Below are positions 1 to 5,782 of a DNA stretch of 7,480 bases, in pieces (position 1 is the stretch's first letter; each line of letters begins with the position of its first letter). A model generated the notes under the pieces. That model was not told the DNA's origin. It saw nothing but the letters and a program-made list of their open reading frames with translations, and did no database searches. The DNA comes from Alphaproteobacteria bacterium (lineage in GTDB: Bacteria > Pseudomonadota > Alphaproteobacteria > UBA8366 > Aestuariispiraceae): assembly GCA_006844765.1 (NCBI GenBank), contig SPJV01000084.1, forward strand, positions 1 through 7,480. The letters run 5' to 3'. A program made the translations under genes and the position numbers.

Positions 1-257
1 TTATTGGTGATAATGACCACCTGCCAACAGCGCCGATAGGTGAAGATCGCCGACAGCATGGCGAGCACGATCCCCCCGCGAAAGGTCATGATCTCACCCA
101 CGGGTATGGATTGCGTCAGTTGCTTGGCGACGATGTCGTTGCTGGTCAGCAGGATGGATGACAAGACTGACAGTACCGCTCCTAATGCCACCGCATCCCG
201 TCGACGACGCGATGGTCCGGTTGGAGCGGCGGCGGTGACTGTTTCCTCGCCGCTCAC
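1..257 (-). CDS. EamA/DMT-family membrane transporter, N-terminal part (runs off window)
   Basis: The first 85 codons of a membrane protein are present; the gene continues past base 1. After a polar, Arg-rich N-terminus (about residues 1-20) comes a hydrophobic segment (about 22-38), then a stretch with NDIVAKQL and PVGEIMTFRGG. This layout (first helix, then D-x-x-x-K, then an x-E-I-x-x-x-R element leading into helix 2) is typical of EamA (drug/metabolite transporter) proteins, which are inner-membrane exporters or permeases with ten helices. The start is GTG at 257, overlapping the TGA stop of the CLC gene as GTGA. GGAAGGA lies about nine bases upstream inside the CLC 3' end, supporting this start and translational coupling. 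The substrate cannot be predicted. Family assignment is by resemblance of a short fragment, so it is likely but not certain. Confidence 0.72.
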   Translation of the reverse strand, partial: MSGEETVTAAAPTGPSRRRRDAVALGAVLSVLSSILLTSNDIVAKQLTQSIPVGEIMTFRGGIVLAMLSAIFTYRRCWQVVIITN

Positions 258-2020
258 AGCCCGTCGTCCTTCCGTGTCTCCAAGACCGCGTGATGATAGG
301 CGGTCAGGACGTCATGCTCATGCAGCACACCGACCAGCTGCATCCGGGTTTGGTCATCGACGACAGCGATATGTTCCTCCGCCGCTTCTTCCAACAGCGA
401 CATCGCGTCTTCCAGATCATCGTCCTGGGCGGCGGTCGGCGGATCGCGCCGGCAGACATCGATGGCCCGATACTCATCATCATGGTCGTGGTGAAAGGCG
501 TCCTCGGCAAGATCGACCAGCGTGATTGTGCCAACCAGATAGCCTTCCTCATCAATCACGAAGACTTCGGAATAGGTGGTCTGCGTCAGCTTTTCGCGTA
601 CCTCTTCCAAATTCGCGCCGGGTTGGACGGAGACATAGTCCTGCTGCATCACCTGGCGGACGATGGTTTCGCGCATTTTCCGTGTTTCGCGGCTGTCCCG
701 CAGATTGAGCCCGCGTTGTTCAAGCTGCCAGTGGAAGAAGCTTCGCCCGAAGGTCTGGGACATGATTTGGGTGGAGATCACGGTCGCGATCATCACGGCG
801 ATGGTCAGCGGCGAATCCTGGGTCATCTCATAGACCATGAAGATGGTAGAGAGCGGCGCGCCGAGTGTTGCGCCTGCAACAGCGCCCATGCCGACCAGGG
901 TATAAGCACCATGGCCGGATGACAGATGCGGGAAGAAATGGGTGGCAACGAGCCCGAAGGCCCCGCCTAGCATGGCCCCCAGAAAGAGGGACGGTGAAAA
1001 GATGCCGCCACCAAATCCGCTTCCCAGTGTTAGGGCGGTTGCCGCTGTTTTGGCGACAATCAACAAGATCAGCATCGACCAGACGAGTTCCTCCCGAAGC
1101 GCTTGGTCGGTCGCTTCATAGCCGACGCCCATGGCCTCGGGGAACAGCAGACCGATCACACCAACCGCGAAACCGGCCATGACGGGCTGCGCGAGGGGAG
1201 GGACCTTGAACTGGATATGGGCTTTTCGCACCACGTCGATTGACCAGACCAGCGTCACGGCGACGAACGCACTGACAACACCCAGGATGGCGAAGGCGGG
1301 AAACTCCAGGAAGGAATTGATCTCGCCGGTTGGGATGATGAAGGCCGGGTAATCCCCGAAATAGGTGCGCGAGATTATGGTGCCGGTTACCGCCGCAACA
1401 ACGACCGGTGCGACATTGCCAATCGCATAGCTGCCGATGACGACTTCCAGGGCGAAGAATGTCCCGGCGATGGGGGCGTTAAAACTGGCAGCGACACCGG
1501 CGGCGACACCGCAGCCAAGCAATGTCTGTCCGCGATTTGGCCCATATTTCAAGAACTCACCGAGGCGGGAGACGAGCGTTGCCGCGAAATGGACAACGGG
1601 GCCTTCTCGCCCGGCCGATCCTCCGGCGCCGACCGTGACGGCAGAGACGAGGGCAGCGCCCAGACTAGACCGGAAATTCATGCGCCCGCCCTTCAAGGCG
1701 CTCGCCTCCATCACATCGGCGACCCCTTCGGGACGACGGTCCGGCAGCAGGTAACGGACGATCAGGGCAACCAACAGCCCGCCCAGGGTTGGCGCCAGTA
1801 GGATATGCCACCACGATAGCTCTCTGGCCTGGCTGTGGAACAGCTCTCCCCGAAACCCGAAGAAGCCAGACTGGATAAGGTCGATCAGCTCGCGGAAGAC
1901 AATGGCAGCGCCGCCACCCAGGACGCCTGCGGCCACGGCGACAAAGGTCAGGCCCAGCTGTGGGTTCGCGAAGGCGCGGCCTAAGCGATCCGCAATCTCC
2001 GGCGGCAGAAGTTTCAACAT
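254..2020 (-). CDS. CLC-family chloride channel/transporter with C-terminal CBS pair
   Basis: A 588-aa inner-membrane CLC protein that moves chloride, possibly coupled to protons. Residues about 20-435 form the multi-helix CLC core; 455-511 and 520-578 form two CBS domains, which in this family usually bind adenine nucleotides and modulate transport. Visible CLC motifs are G137-R-E-G-P141, with E139 as the external gating glutamate, and G339-I-F-S-P343. Two positions differ from E. coli ClcA: FNAPIAGTFFALEV (180-193) keeps E192 but has V193 where ClcA has the internal proton glutamate E203, and F429 in GRSFFHW appears to replace the chloride-coordinating tyrosine Y445. The GSGIP loop is also replaced, by RRPEGVADV. 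The first ATG is chosen; AGGGA lies 12 bases upstream, which is rather far. The stop overlaps the next gene's GTG, so the two are probably co-transcribed. Function is confident at family level; channel versus antiporter is open. Confidence 0.95.
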   Translation of the reverse strand: MLKLLPPEIADRLGRAFANPQLGLTFVAVAAGVLGGGAAIVFRELIDLIQSGFFGFRGELFHSQARELSWWHILLAPTLGGLLVALIVRYLLPDRRPEGVADVMEASALKGGRMNFRSSLGAALVSAVTVGAGGSAGREGPVVHFAATLVSRLGEFLKYGPNRGQTLLGCGVAAGVAASFNAPIAGTFFALEVVIGSYAIGNVAPVVVAAVTGTIISRTYFGDYPAFIIPTGEINSFLEFPAFAILGVVSAFVAVTLVWSIDVVRKAHIQFKVPPLAQPVMAGFAVGVIGLLFPEAMGVGYEATDQALREELVWSMLILLIVAKTAATALTLGSGFGGGIFSPSLFLGAMLGGAFGLVATHFFPHLSSGHGAYTLVGMGAVAGATLGAPLSTIFMVYEMTQDSPLTIAVMIATVISTQIMSQTFGRSFFHWQLEQRGLNLRDSRETRKMRETIVRQVMQQDYVSVQPGANLEEVREKLTQTTYSEVFVIDEEGYLVGTITLVDLAEDAFHHDHDDEYRAIDVCRRDPPTAAQDDDLEDAMSLLEEAAEEHIAVVDDQTRMQLVGVLHEHDVLTAYHHAVLETRKDDGL

Positions 2021-2023
2021 CGA

Positions 2024-2046
2024 CCCAATTTGTCCCTGTGATTGGG
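2024..2046 (-). promoter_or_regulatory. Hairpin in the CLC leader with the ribosome-binding site in its loop
   Basis: On the minus strand CCCAAT pairs with ATTGGG over six base pairs, with an 11-base loop holding AGGGA, the only Shine-Dalgarno candidate of the CLC gene. The 3' arm ends three bases before the ATG. A run of seven Cs continues upstream on the mRNA. The stem would shorten the effective distance between AGGGA and the start codon. A regulatory role is inference. Confidence 0.35.
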
Positions 2047-2067
2047 GGGGCGGGGAGCTATGCCGGG

Positions 2068-2095
2068 ATTATGCGCCTGTTCCCTGTATTCGCAA
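2068..2095 (-). promoter_or_regulatory. Candidate sigma-70-type promoter of the CLC gene
   Basis: Read on the minus strand, TTGCGA (2090-2095) is a -35-like hexamer with four of six consensus bases, followed after 16 bases by CATAAT (2068-2073), a -10-like hexamer with five of six. It lies between the upstream terminator and the CLC start, where a promoter is needed. This is based on sequence match only. Confidence 0.4.
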
Positions 2096-2137
2096 TCCTC
2101 TCCACCGTTGGGAGGGTGCTGGATATTTGGCGAGAGC

Positions 2138-2183
2138 AAAAAAAATCACCGCGCGACCTGGTGATCGCGCGGCGAATTTTTTT
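2138..2183 (-). terminator. Rho-independent terminator after the 138-aa XRE gene
   Basis: CCGCGCGA (2149-2156) pairs perfectly with TCGCGCGG (2165-2172) around an eight-base loop. The stem is flanked by eight As on the left and seven Ts on the right, so it carries a U-tract whichever strand is transcribed. On the minus strand it lies about 70 bases after the XRE stop and before the CLC promoter. An alternative pairing (TCACC 2146-2150 with GGTGA 2160-2164) exists within the same element. Confidence 0.85.
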
Positions 2184-2187
2184 GGGT

Positions 2188-2216
2188 CGGACCTGGCTAA
2201 AAGTGCAGCCGGTCCG
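2188..2216. repeat. Interrupted inverted repeat beside the terminator
   Basis: CGGACC-t-GGCT pairs with AGCC-GGTCCG around an eight-base loop, giving ten base pairs with one bulged T. It lies between the XRE stop codon and the strong terminator. It lacks a T-tract on the minus strand; on the plus strand only TTT follows. It may be a 3'-end stabilising hairpin or an ancillary terminator stem. Confidence 0.5.
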
Positions 2217-2249
2217 TTTCCATCCATTCAGAAGAACGGTGTTCTTCTA

Positions 2250-2666
2250 TTAGGCAGCGTTGCGGCGGCTACCGCCCAGCGCGCCAATCAAGGTGCGCAG
2301 GCCTTCTTTTTGTTCCCCATCCGGGATCGTGTCATAGAACACGGCAACACGGAGCGCCTCATTAGAGGGTAGGTCGCCGTCGTTAGACCCGACCTTGGGA
2401 GCATTCGCTTCAAAGCGGTCCAGCGGCAGCAAATCCTGAGGTGTGATTTCCAGAGCCGATGCAATCGCAAAAAGGCGGGAAACGCTCATGCGGTTCATGC
2501 CTTTTTCATATTTCTGAATCTGTTGGAACGAGATACCGACCTTTTTGCCCAGCGCCGTCTGGCTGAGGCCCCGAACCACACGATAACGCCGCAGGAGTTC
2601 ACCTGCCGCCATGTCAAGTTCGTGCTCGCTTTCCGTGCTGCGCTTGTTTTTGCGCTTGTCGATCAT
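2250..2666 (-). CDS. XRE-family HTH transcriptional regulator (138 aa)
   Basis: A cytoplasmic DNA-binding regulator. A basic, polar N-terminus (1-18) precedes a complete XRE helix-turn-helix at about 22-82, including GLSQTALGKKVGIS and QQIQKYEKGMNRMS, the helix 2/3 pattern with the recognition helix around 46-57. The C-terminal 50 residues are acidic then hydrophobic (ALRVAVFYDTIP), without a known enzymatic motif, and probably serve dimerisation. The type resembles short alphaproteobacterial regulators of the PraR/SinR-like group. AAGGAG (2676-2681) is nine bases before the ATG, so the start is secure. It is divergent from the GNAT gene. Its own promoter has an inverted repeat filling the -35/-10 spacer, so negative autoregulation is likely. 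The target genes are unknown. Confidence 0.93.
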   Translation of the reverse strand: MIDKRKNKRSTESEHELDMAAGELLRRYRVVRGLSQTALGKKVGISFQQIQKYEKGMNRMSVSRLFAIASALEITPQDLLPLDRFEANAPKVGSNDGDLPSNEALRVAVFYDTIPDGEQKEGLRTLIGALGGSRRNAA

Positions 2667-2695
2667 CGTTTAAGTCTCCTTATGAATTTTTTTCC

Positions 2696-2723
2696 AACTT
2701 AGCGAGATAAAGTTCGCTGTCAA
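2696..2723 (-). promoter_or_regulatory. Promoter of the 138-aa XRE gene
   Basis: On the minus strand a perfect TTGACA -35 (2718-2723) is followed by a 16-base spacer and a weak -10, TAAGTT (2696-2701). The predicted transcript would start about 20-25 bases before the ATG, just upstream of the AAGGAG ribosome-binding site. The -35 match is strong and the -10 is poor. Confidence 0.6.
2702..2717. promoter_or_regulatory. Operator-like inverted repeat GCGA-N8-TCGC (site 1)
   Basis: GCGA-GATAAAGT-TCGC, extended by one further complementary pair (A2701, T2718), occupies exactly the spacer between -35 and -10 of the XRE promoter. A protein bound here would block RNA polymerase. The same pattern occurs at 2730-2745 (one mismatch) and at 5761-5776 upstream of another XRE gene. 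The binding protein is not known; one of the XRE proteins in this window is the natural candidate. Confidence 0.6.
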
Positions 2724-2729
2724 ATGAAA

Positions 2730-2745
2730 ACGAGAAAAATATCGC
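2730..2745. promoter_or_regulatory. Second operator-like repeat (ACGA-N8-TCGC, site 2)
   Basis: ACGA-GAAAAATA-TCGC matches site 1 in seven of eight arm bases and has a similarly A-rich centre. It lies 28 bp from site 1, just upstream of the -35 hexamer, on the side facing the GNAT gene. A further TCGC half-site follows at 2752-2755. Two neighbouring sites would allow cooperative binding and could affect the divergent gene. Confidence 0.45.
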
Positions 2746-2840
2746 AAACTGTCGCGGATATCTTGTAATCAGTTCAATTCGAGGTGTTAGGGTTTAGGCG
2801 CTCGGCTTTCGTGCAGGTATCATGGTACGCAAGGTCTAGA

Positions 2841-2850
2841 CGAGCGCTCG
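2841..2850. repeat. Perfect 10-bp palindrome CGAGCGCTCG
   Basis: A short perfect palindrome in the 244-bp region between the divergent XRE and GNAT genes, 60 bp before the GNAT start. It does not resemble the GCGA-N8-TCGC sites. A plus-strand -10-like TATCAT lies just upstream (2818-2823) but lacks a convincing -35, so the GNAT promoter is not defined. Confidence 0.3.
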
Positions 2851-2873
2851 AATCGGCGAAATTGATCGATTTG

Positions 2874-2909
2874 GGAAACTACTATTTTTCGATGGTTTAG
2901 GAGGTTTCC
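2874..2909 (+). promoter_or_regulatory. Possible leader hairpin reaching into the GNAT ribosome-binding site
   Basis: GGAAAC (2874-2879) can pair with GTTTCC (2904-2909) across a 24-base loop. The 3' arm begins at the last G of AGGAGG (2899-2904) and runs to two bases before the ATG. If formed in mRNA it would partly occlude translation initiation. The long loop makes it weak. Confidence 0.25.
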
Positions 2910-2910
2910 A

Positions 2911-3657
2911 ATGGAATTTCGCGATGCGTTATCAGGTGATCGAGCCCGGGATTTCACCGGCATTAATGAAATCGATTTGGCAGAGTTTGTTACAACTTTG
3001 AATCGGCAAGGCCGGTCTGCAGGGCTAAAATACTCGATCGAAACTGATTTGGAGGATATGCGCCGACGCTATCTGGCGTCCCGCTCCGGGGCGATTCTGA
3101 CTCCGATTTTTGATCCGGAAGCCGGCGGGGCTGAACTGGGGCCAGCGATTTGGATCGCCGCCCGTAAAACCGGGGAAGAAGAGGTTGTTGGTTATCAGGC
3201 CTTACGGGCTGTTGACCTTACGACGACCTTGGCTGACCACTTGACCCATGATGCAGCCTTATACACGACGCCGGATATGGGGGTGGAACCTGAACATGCG
3301 GCATGCCATTCGGACGCAGCCGCATCGGTTCGTGGGCGTGCCATATATCATGGTGAAGTTTGGTTGTCGCCGGAAGCAAGGGGGCATGGATATGGAAAGA
3401 CAGCACCACGCATTGCCCTAGGCGTTGCAGTTTTACGGTATCGCCCGGATTGGATATTTGGACTGGCCTATAACCCGATCGCGCATTCTGGCATGCTTAC
3501 TCGATATGGCTATTTTTGGAACTCTCCGGGCGGGTTGGTTTGGCGAGATAAAGATGGTGTGGTTAAGCACCATAATTGGCTGAGTTTATGCCGTGTCAGA
3601 AGCGATATTCGGGACTTAACTCGGTTGGTGGTCGAGGATTGGGAGTCCGAAGTTTAG
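2911..3657 (+). CDS. GNAT-type N-acetyltransferase-like protein (248 aa)
   Basis: A probable cytoplasmic acyl-CoA-dependent acetyltransferase. The acetyl-CoA-binding motif A is visible at 145-170: a beta-strand IYHGEVWLS followed by ARGHGYGKTAPR, whose R157-G-H-G-Y-G162 fits the GNAT R/Q-x-x-G-x-G/A loop. Downstream, PDWIFGLAYN (179-188) and SGMLTRYGY (193-201) fit beta-5 and the following helix/tyrosine region. The N-terminal 140 residues (tryptophan-containing strands, WIAARKTGEEEVVGYQALR at 81-99) hold the rest of the fold and are longer than in minimal 150-aa GNATs. AGGAGG lies six bases before the ATG, a strong start. It is divergent from the XRE gene, and its last 42 bp overlap the convergent 303-aa gene. 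The acyl acceptor (small molecule, protein or other) cannot be predicted. Confidence 0.8.
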   Translation: MEFRDALSGDRARDFTGINEIDLAEFVTTLNRQGRSAGLKYSIETDLEDMRRRYLASRSGAILTPIFDPEAGGAELGPAIWIAARKTGEEEVVGYQALRAVDLTTTLADHLTHDAALYTTPDMGVEPEHAACHSDAAASVRGRAIYHGEVWLSPEARGHGYGKTAPRIALGVAVLRYRPDWIFGLAYNPIAHSGMLTRYGYFWNSPGGLVWRDKDGVVKHHNWLSLCRVRSDIRDLTRLVVEDWESEV

Positions 3658-4527
3658 ATACTTACTGATGCTTATGACGGAGTGAGACCCGTTCTCAGCG
3701 AGGAGTGGTAGCAACAACCGGGCATAGGTTGCCCTTTGTCGTATGCCGTCATCACGTGTCCAAACCGCGTGAACCTCATCCAGCATCGGTGATTGCTGAT
3801 TTGTGACCCTATCGTAAGACGATGCAGTTCTTCCGTCATAGTCGTTGTCGTCCGCACTACTGGAAGCGCCCAACCATCGGCGCCCTGCGGCCTTCGCGGC
3901 CCAGGATTCGCCGAATGCTGCGGCGCAGTCACTCTGAGGGCCAACACGGTCAATCCACAATTGCCCATCGCGACTTGAGGCTTCAACGGCTTTGGCCGCG
4001 ACGTGTTCGCGAAGCGCACGTCCGCTGAGATCCTCCCTCCAAAGAGCGAGTGCTTTTTGCAGAAGGCGGGGTTGCTCACCGATCTTATCAAGAGAACGTT
4101 GCAGGATTGCTGTCTTGGACAGCTGATAAGCTTTGCTGGTTACAGCGACGTTGTTAAGTCTTTTTGCAGCAGTCGTCGGATCCGGAAGGTCTTCAATCGT
4201 CCAATCCGGGAGCCCGGTATCTGCTTCATCGTAGAACAATCGGACTGGTAGCGGCGATGCCGTCCGAAGTCGGCGGGCTGTTGCGGCTATGGCCTCCTGG
4301 GTTGCAAAATACCTACTGAAGGAAACCTCAATCCTGTCGGGCGCATATCCCATACGGATCCAACGAAAGCCTCTAAAAGCCGTATCCGGCGCCTCGGCGT
4401 TAAAAGGGTATAAGGGTGACTTAAGCGCTTCACTCGATTCTATTGGGATCGATGTGCCGGTATCGCCAATCCACCAAACGGGCATGGTCTGCGCTGTGGC
4501 CACACCGCTGATTTTTATGTGCCCCAT
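3616..4527 (-). CDS. Uncharacterised 303-aa protein, possible C-terminal PAS_5-like domain
   Basis: I do not recognise this protein as a whole. The ATG at 4527 is preferred over the in-frame ATG at 4608 because AAGGA sits eight bases upstream of it, and it follows the preceding gene's TGA by only four bases, an operon-like junction; the longer form would overlap that gene by 77 bp. Residues 1-75 are rich in aromatics (WWIGDTG 18-24, RGFRWIRMGY 52-61), 76-180 are mostly helical by composition, and no signal peptide or membrane helix is visible. The C-terminus (about 195-290), with AAFGESWAAKAAGRRWLG and YARLLLPLLAENG, resembles the G-x-x-x-G-R-R and x-R-x-L-L-P-L elements of alphaproteobacterial PAS_5 domains; this is an inference by eye. 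Its neighbours are two HTH genes upstream, suggesting a sensory or accessory regulatory role. Confidence 0.75.
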   Translation of the reverse strand: MGHIKISGVATAQTMPVWWIGDTGTSIPIESSEALKSPLYPFNAEAPDTAFRGFRWIRMGYAPDRIEVSFSRYFATQEAIAATARRLRTASPLPVRLFYDEADTGLPDWTIEDLPDPTTAAKRLNNVAVTSKAYQLSKTAILQRSLDKIGEQPRLLQKALALWREDLSGRALREHVAAKAVEASSRDGQLWIDRVGPQSDCAAAFGESWAAKAAGRRWLGASSSADDNDYDGRTASSYDRVTNQQSPMLDEVHAVWTRDDGIRQRATYARLLLPLLAENGSHSVISISKYLNFGLPILDHQPS

Positions 4528-4531
4528 CTGA

Positions 4532-5245
4532 TCAATCCTTCCGGTCATGGTCGGAAAGAAGGTTTTTAGCACGCTTGGTGTGGCGCTGAAGGGTTGCGCG
4601 AAGTTCATCCGCCAATCGAGCCGCTGGCGCTGCAGAGTCTGCCAAATTGGATTCGGACGTTGGGGAGGTTGGATGAGGAGACCTCAGCCCTTCGGTTTGC
4701 GCGCGTGAAAACATCGCGACGTGATCTGTTTGTGAATGTGCGGTTTCGGCAGGTGAGGCTGAATTGTGAACTGGGATCAATTCATGCAGAGGGCAACCGA
4801 TATGAAGTGCCGCGAGCCAAATCTCACGATCCGAGGGCCTGACACTGCCTTCTTCGATATCGCGCAATCGTGCCGTTAGAATATTCATGCGCTCCGCCAG
4901 TTTTGGGCGGGTGATGCGACGGGTTGCGATTCTTGCCTGGCGGATTCTTTTGCCAACTTCTTCGAAGACAGCATCCATATTCTCGGATTGTCGCTGTGCC
5001 GAATTTTCCTGAGAAGCACCGTTGGAGCGTTCTGCAACCAACTTGCTGAATTCAATCGTCTCCGCTGTATCACCCTGGATTCTGCGTTCGTCCGATGTCG
5101 TTACATCCGGACATGCAGCAGATGTCCGCGTTTCAAGACGTTTAGAAGACTTGTTGGTTTTGGGCGTCACAGTTGGGGGAGGCGGTTTTTTCATGCCCTC
5201 AAGTATGGCGCTGTTTAGTTGTGCATGCAACATAAACCATCCCAA
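4532..5245 (-). CDS. HTH (XRE-like) DNA-binding protein with long polar N-terminal tail (237 aa)
   Basis: A soluble protein whose middle, about residues 95-158, reads as an XRE-type helix-turn-helix: VGKRIRQARIATRR, then PKLAERMNILTARLRDIEEG, then REIWLAALHIGCPLHELI. This is the usual five-helix order ending in the conserved L-x-x-L region. The first 90 residues are Pro/Ser/Thr/Lys-rich and low in hydrophobics, and residues 160-215 are again Ser/Pro/Ala-rich, so the HTH sits between two probably disordered arms; the C-terminal 25 residues are a basic helix. The start is uncertain: ATGs at 5245, 5233, 5194 (GAGGG only one base upstream) and 4978 are all in frame, none with a well-spaced ribosome-binding site. 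It lies 26 bp after the 151-aa XRE gene and 4 bp before the 303-aa gene, consistent with one transcript. Confidence 0.8.
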   Translation of the reverse strand: MGWFMLHAQLNSAILEGMKKPPPPTVTPKTNKSSKRLETRTSAACPDVTTSDERRIQGDTAETIEFSKLVAERSNGASQENSAQRQSENMDAVFEEVGKRIRQARIATRRITRPKLAERMNILTARLRDIEEGSVRPSDREIWLAALHIGCPLHELIPVHNSASPAETAHSQTDHVAMFSRAQTEGLRSPHPTSPTSESNLADSAAPAARLADELRATLQRHTKRAKNLLSDHDRKD

Positions 5246-5271
5246 TGGCGATACGCTGTCTGTCAGACATT

Positions 5272-5727
5272 TTATCTGGTTCGTCGAGAAGAAACTCTCG
5301 CGGCCCGATCATGGGATTCATCAAGTATTTGATGAAGCTCACGCACATCGCCTGTCGGGCCGAATAGATAGGTGGTGATCGCATCGGCGATGTATTCACA
5401 ATCCGCATCGCTCAAAGTGGTCGGGAAGCGGTTGCCGGAGTCACGCGACCAGCGAATGAAGTCCAATACCAGATCGAAAACCAGCGAATCCAAATCGACA
5501 TTAGAGGAAATCGATTTCTTTTCACCGATGAGACTGGAAACAGATGTGTCTAGTGCATTCGCGATTTTGACCAGCGTGTCGATGCGTGGGTGTTTGCTCT
5601 TACCCTGCAAAATGCTGAGCACTGCCCGCTCCTTGAGACCGGCTTTGCGCTCAAGCTCGCGCACACTCCAGCCTCGTTCTTCGAGGCCTGAACGAATCTG
5701 TTTGGTCAAAATCGCATTCATAGGCAT
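5272..5727 (-). CDS. XRE-family repressor-like regulator (151 aa)
   Basis: A small Cro/C1-type DNA-binding protein. The HTH covers about residues 8-66: IRSGLEERGWSVRELERKAG then ERAVLSILQGKSKHPRIDTLVKIANALD, an almost textbook XRE pattern with recognition helix around 32-42. The C-terminal 80 residues contain a hydrophobic helix (LDSLVFDLVLDFIRWS) and an acidic segment, likely for oligomerisation; there is no LexA/CI-type Ser-Lys protease motif. GGAGG (5736-5740) is eight bases before the ATG at 5727. It is the first gene of a probable minus-strand unit with the HTH and 303-aa genes. A -35/-10 pair and a GCGA-N8-TCGC operator lie just upstream, suggesting autoregulation. The style is that of phage or genomic-island repressors, but no phage genes are seen. 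Confidence 0.92.
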   Translation of the reverse strand: MPMNAILTKQIRSGLEERGWSVRELERKAGLKERAVLSILQGKSKHPRIDTLVKIANALDTSVSSLIGEKKSISSNVDLDSLVFDLVLDFIRWSRDSGNRFPTTLSDADCEYIADAITTYLFGPTGDVRELHQILDESHDRAARVSSRRTR

Positions 5728-5760
5728 GCCATCTACCTCCCCAACTCGCCTTTTGAGCGC

Positions 5761-5776
5761 GCGAAATAAAAATCGC
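5761..5776. promoter_or_regulatory. Operator-like inverted repeat GCGA-N8-TCGC (site 3)
   Basis: GCGA-AATAAAAA-TCGC has arms identical to site 1 at 2702-2717, with the same eight-base A/T-rich centre, and covers the predicted transcription start of the XRE operon. A TCGC half-site followed 21 bp away (5794-5797) is in phase by two helical turns. Presence at both XRE promoters points to a common regulator. Confidence 0.6.
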
Positions 5777-5782
5777 AGTGAA

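Noticed and set aside
40..1801. Several plus-strand open frames antisense to the EamA and CLC genes (for example 290-922 and 1437-1754)
   Set aside because: They lie opposite genes with clear family motifs, have Arg/Pro-rich or His/Asp-rich shadow compositions, and lack ribosome-binding sites.
2021..2137. Fluoride riboswitch upstream of the CLC gene
   Set aside because: The crcB-motif core is not found, and the protein has the chloride-type GREGP motif, so it is not a fluoride CLC.
2250..3657. XRE/GNAT toxin-antitoxin pair
   Set aside because: The genes are divergent, not co-transcribed, and the GNAT is much larger than TacT/AtaT-type toxins; known GNAT toxins also pair mostly with RHH antitoxins.
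2911..3657. Acyl-homoserine lactone synthase (LuxI type)
   Set aside because: The size and fold class are compatible, but the conserved LuxI N-terminal Arg/Phe/Trp and acidic pattern is not seen; the GNAT motif A loop fits better.
3720..3734. Terminator GGGCA-TAGGT-TGCCC after the GNAT gene
   Set aside because: The stem is only five base pairs, is followed by TTTG rather than a T-run, and lies inside the 303-aa coding region.
5199..5271. Small minus-strand frame starting with MSDRQR immediately after the 151-aa XRE stop
   Set aside because: It is only 23 codons from its ATG, without a ribosome-binding site, and overlaps the start of the HTH gene.
5272..5727. Prophage immunity region
   Set aside because: The XRE proteins are repressor-like, but no integrase, replication, structural or lysis genes are present in the window.
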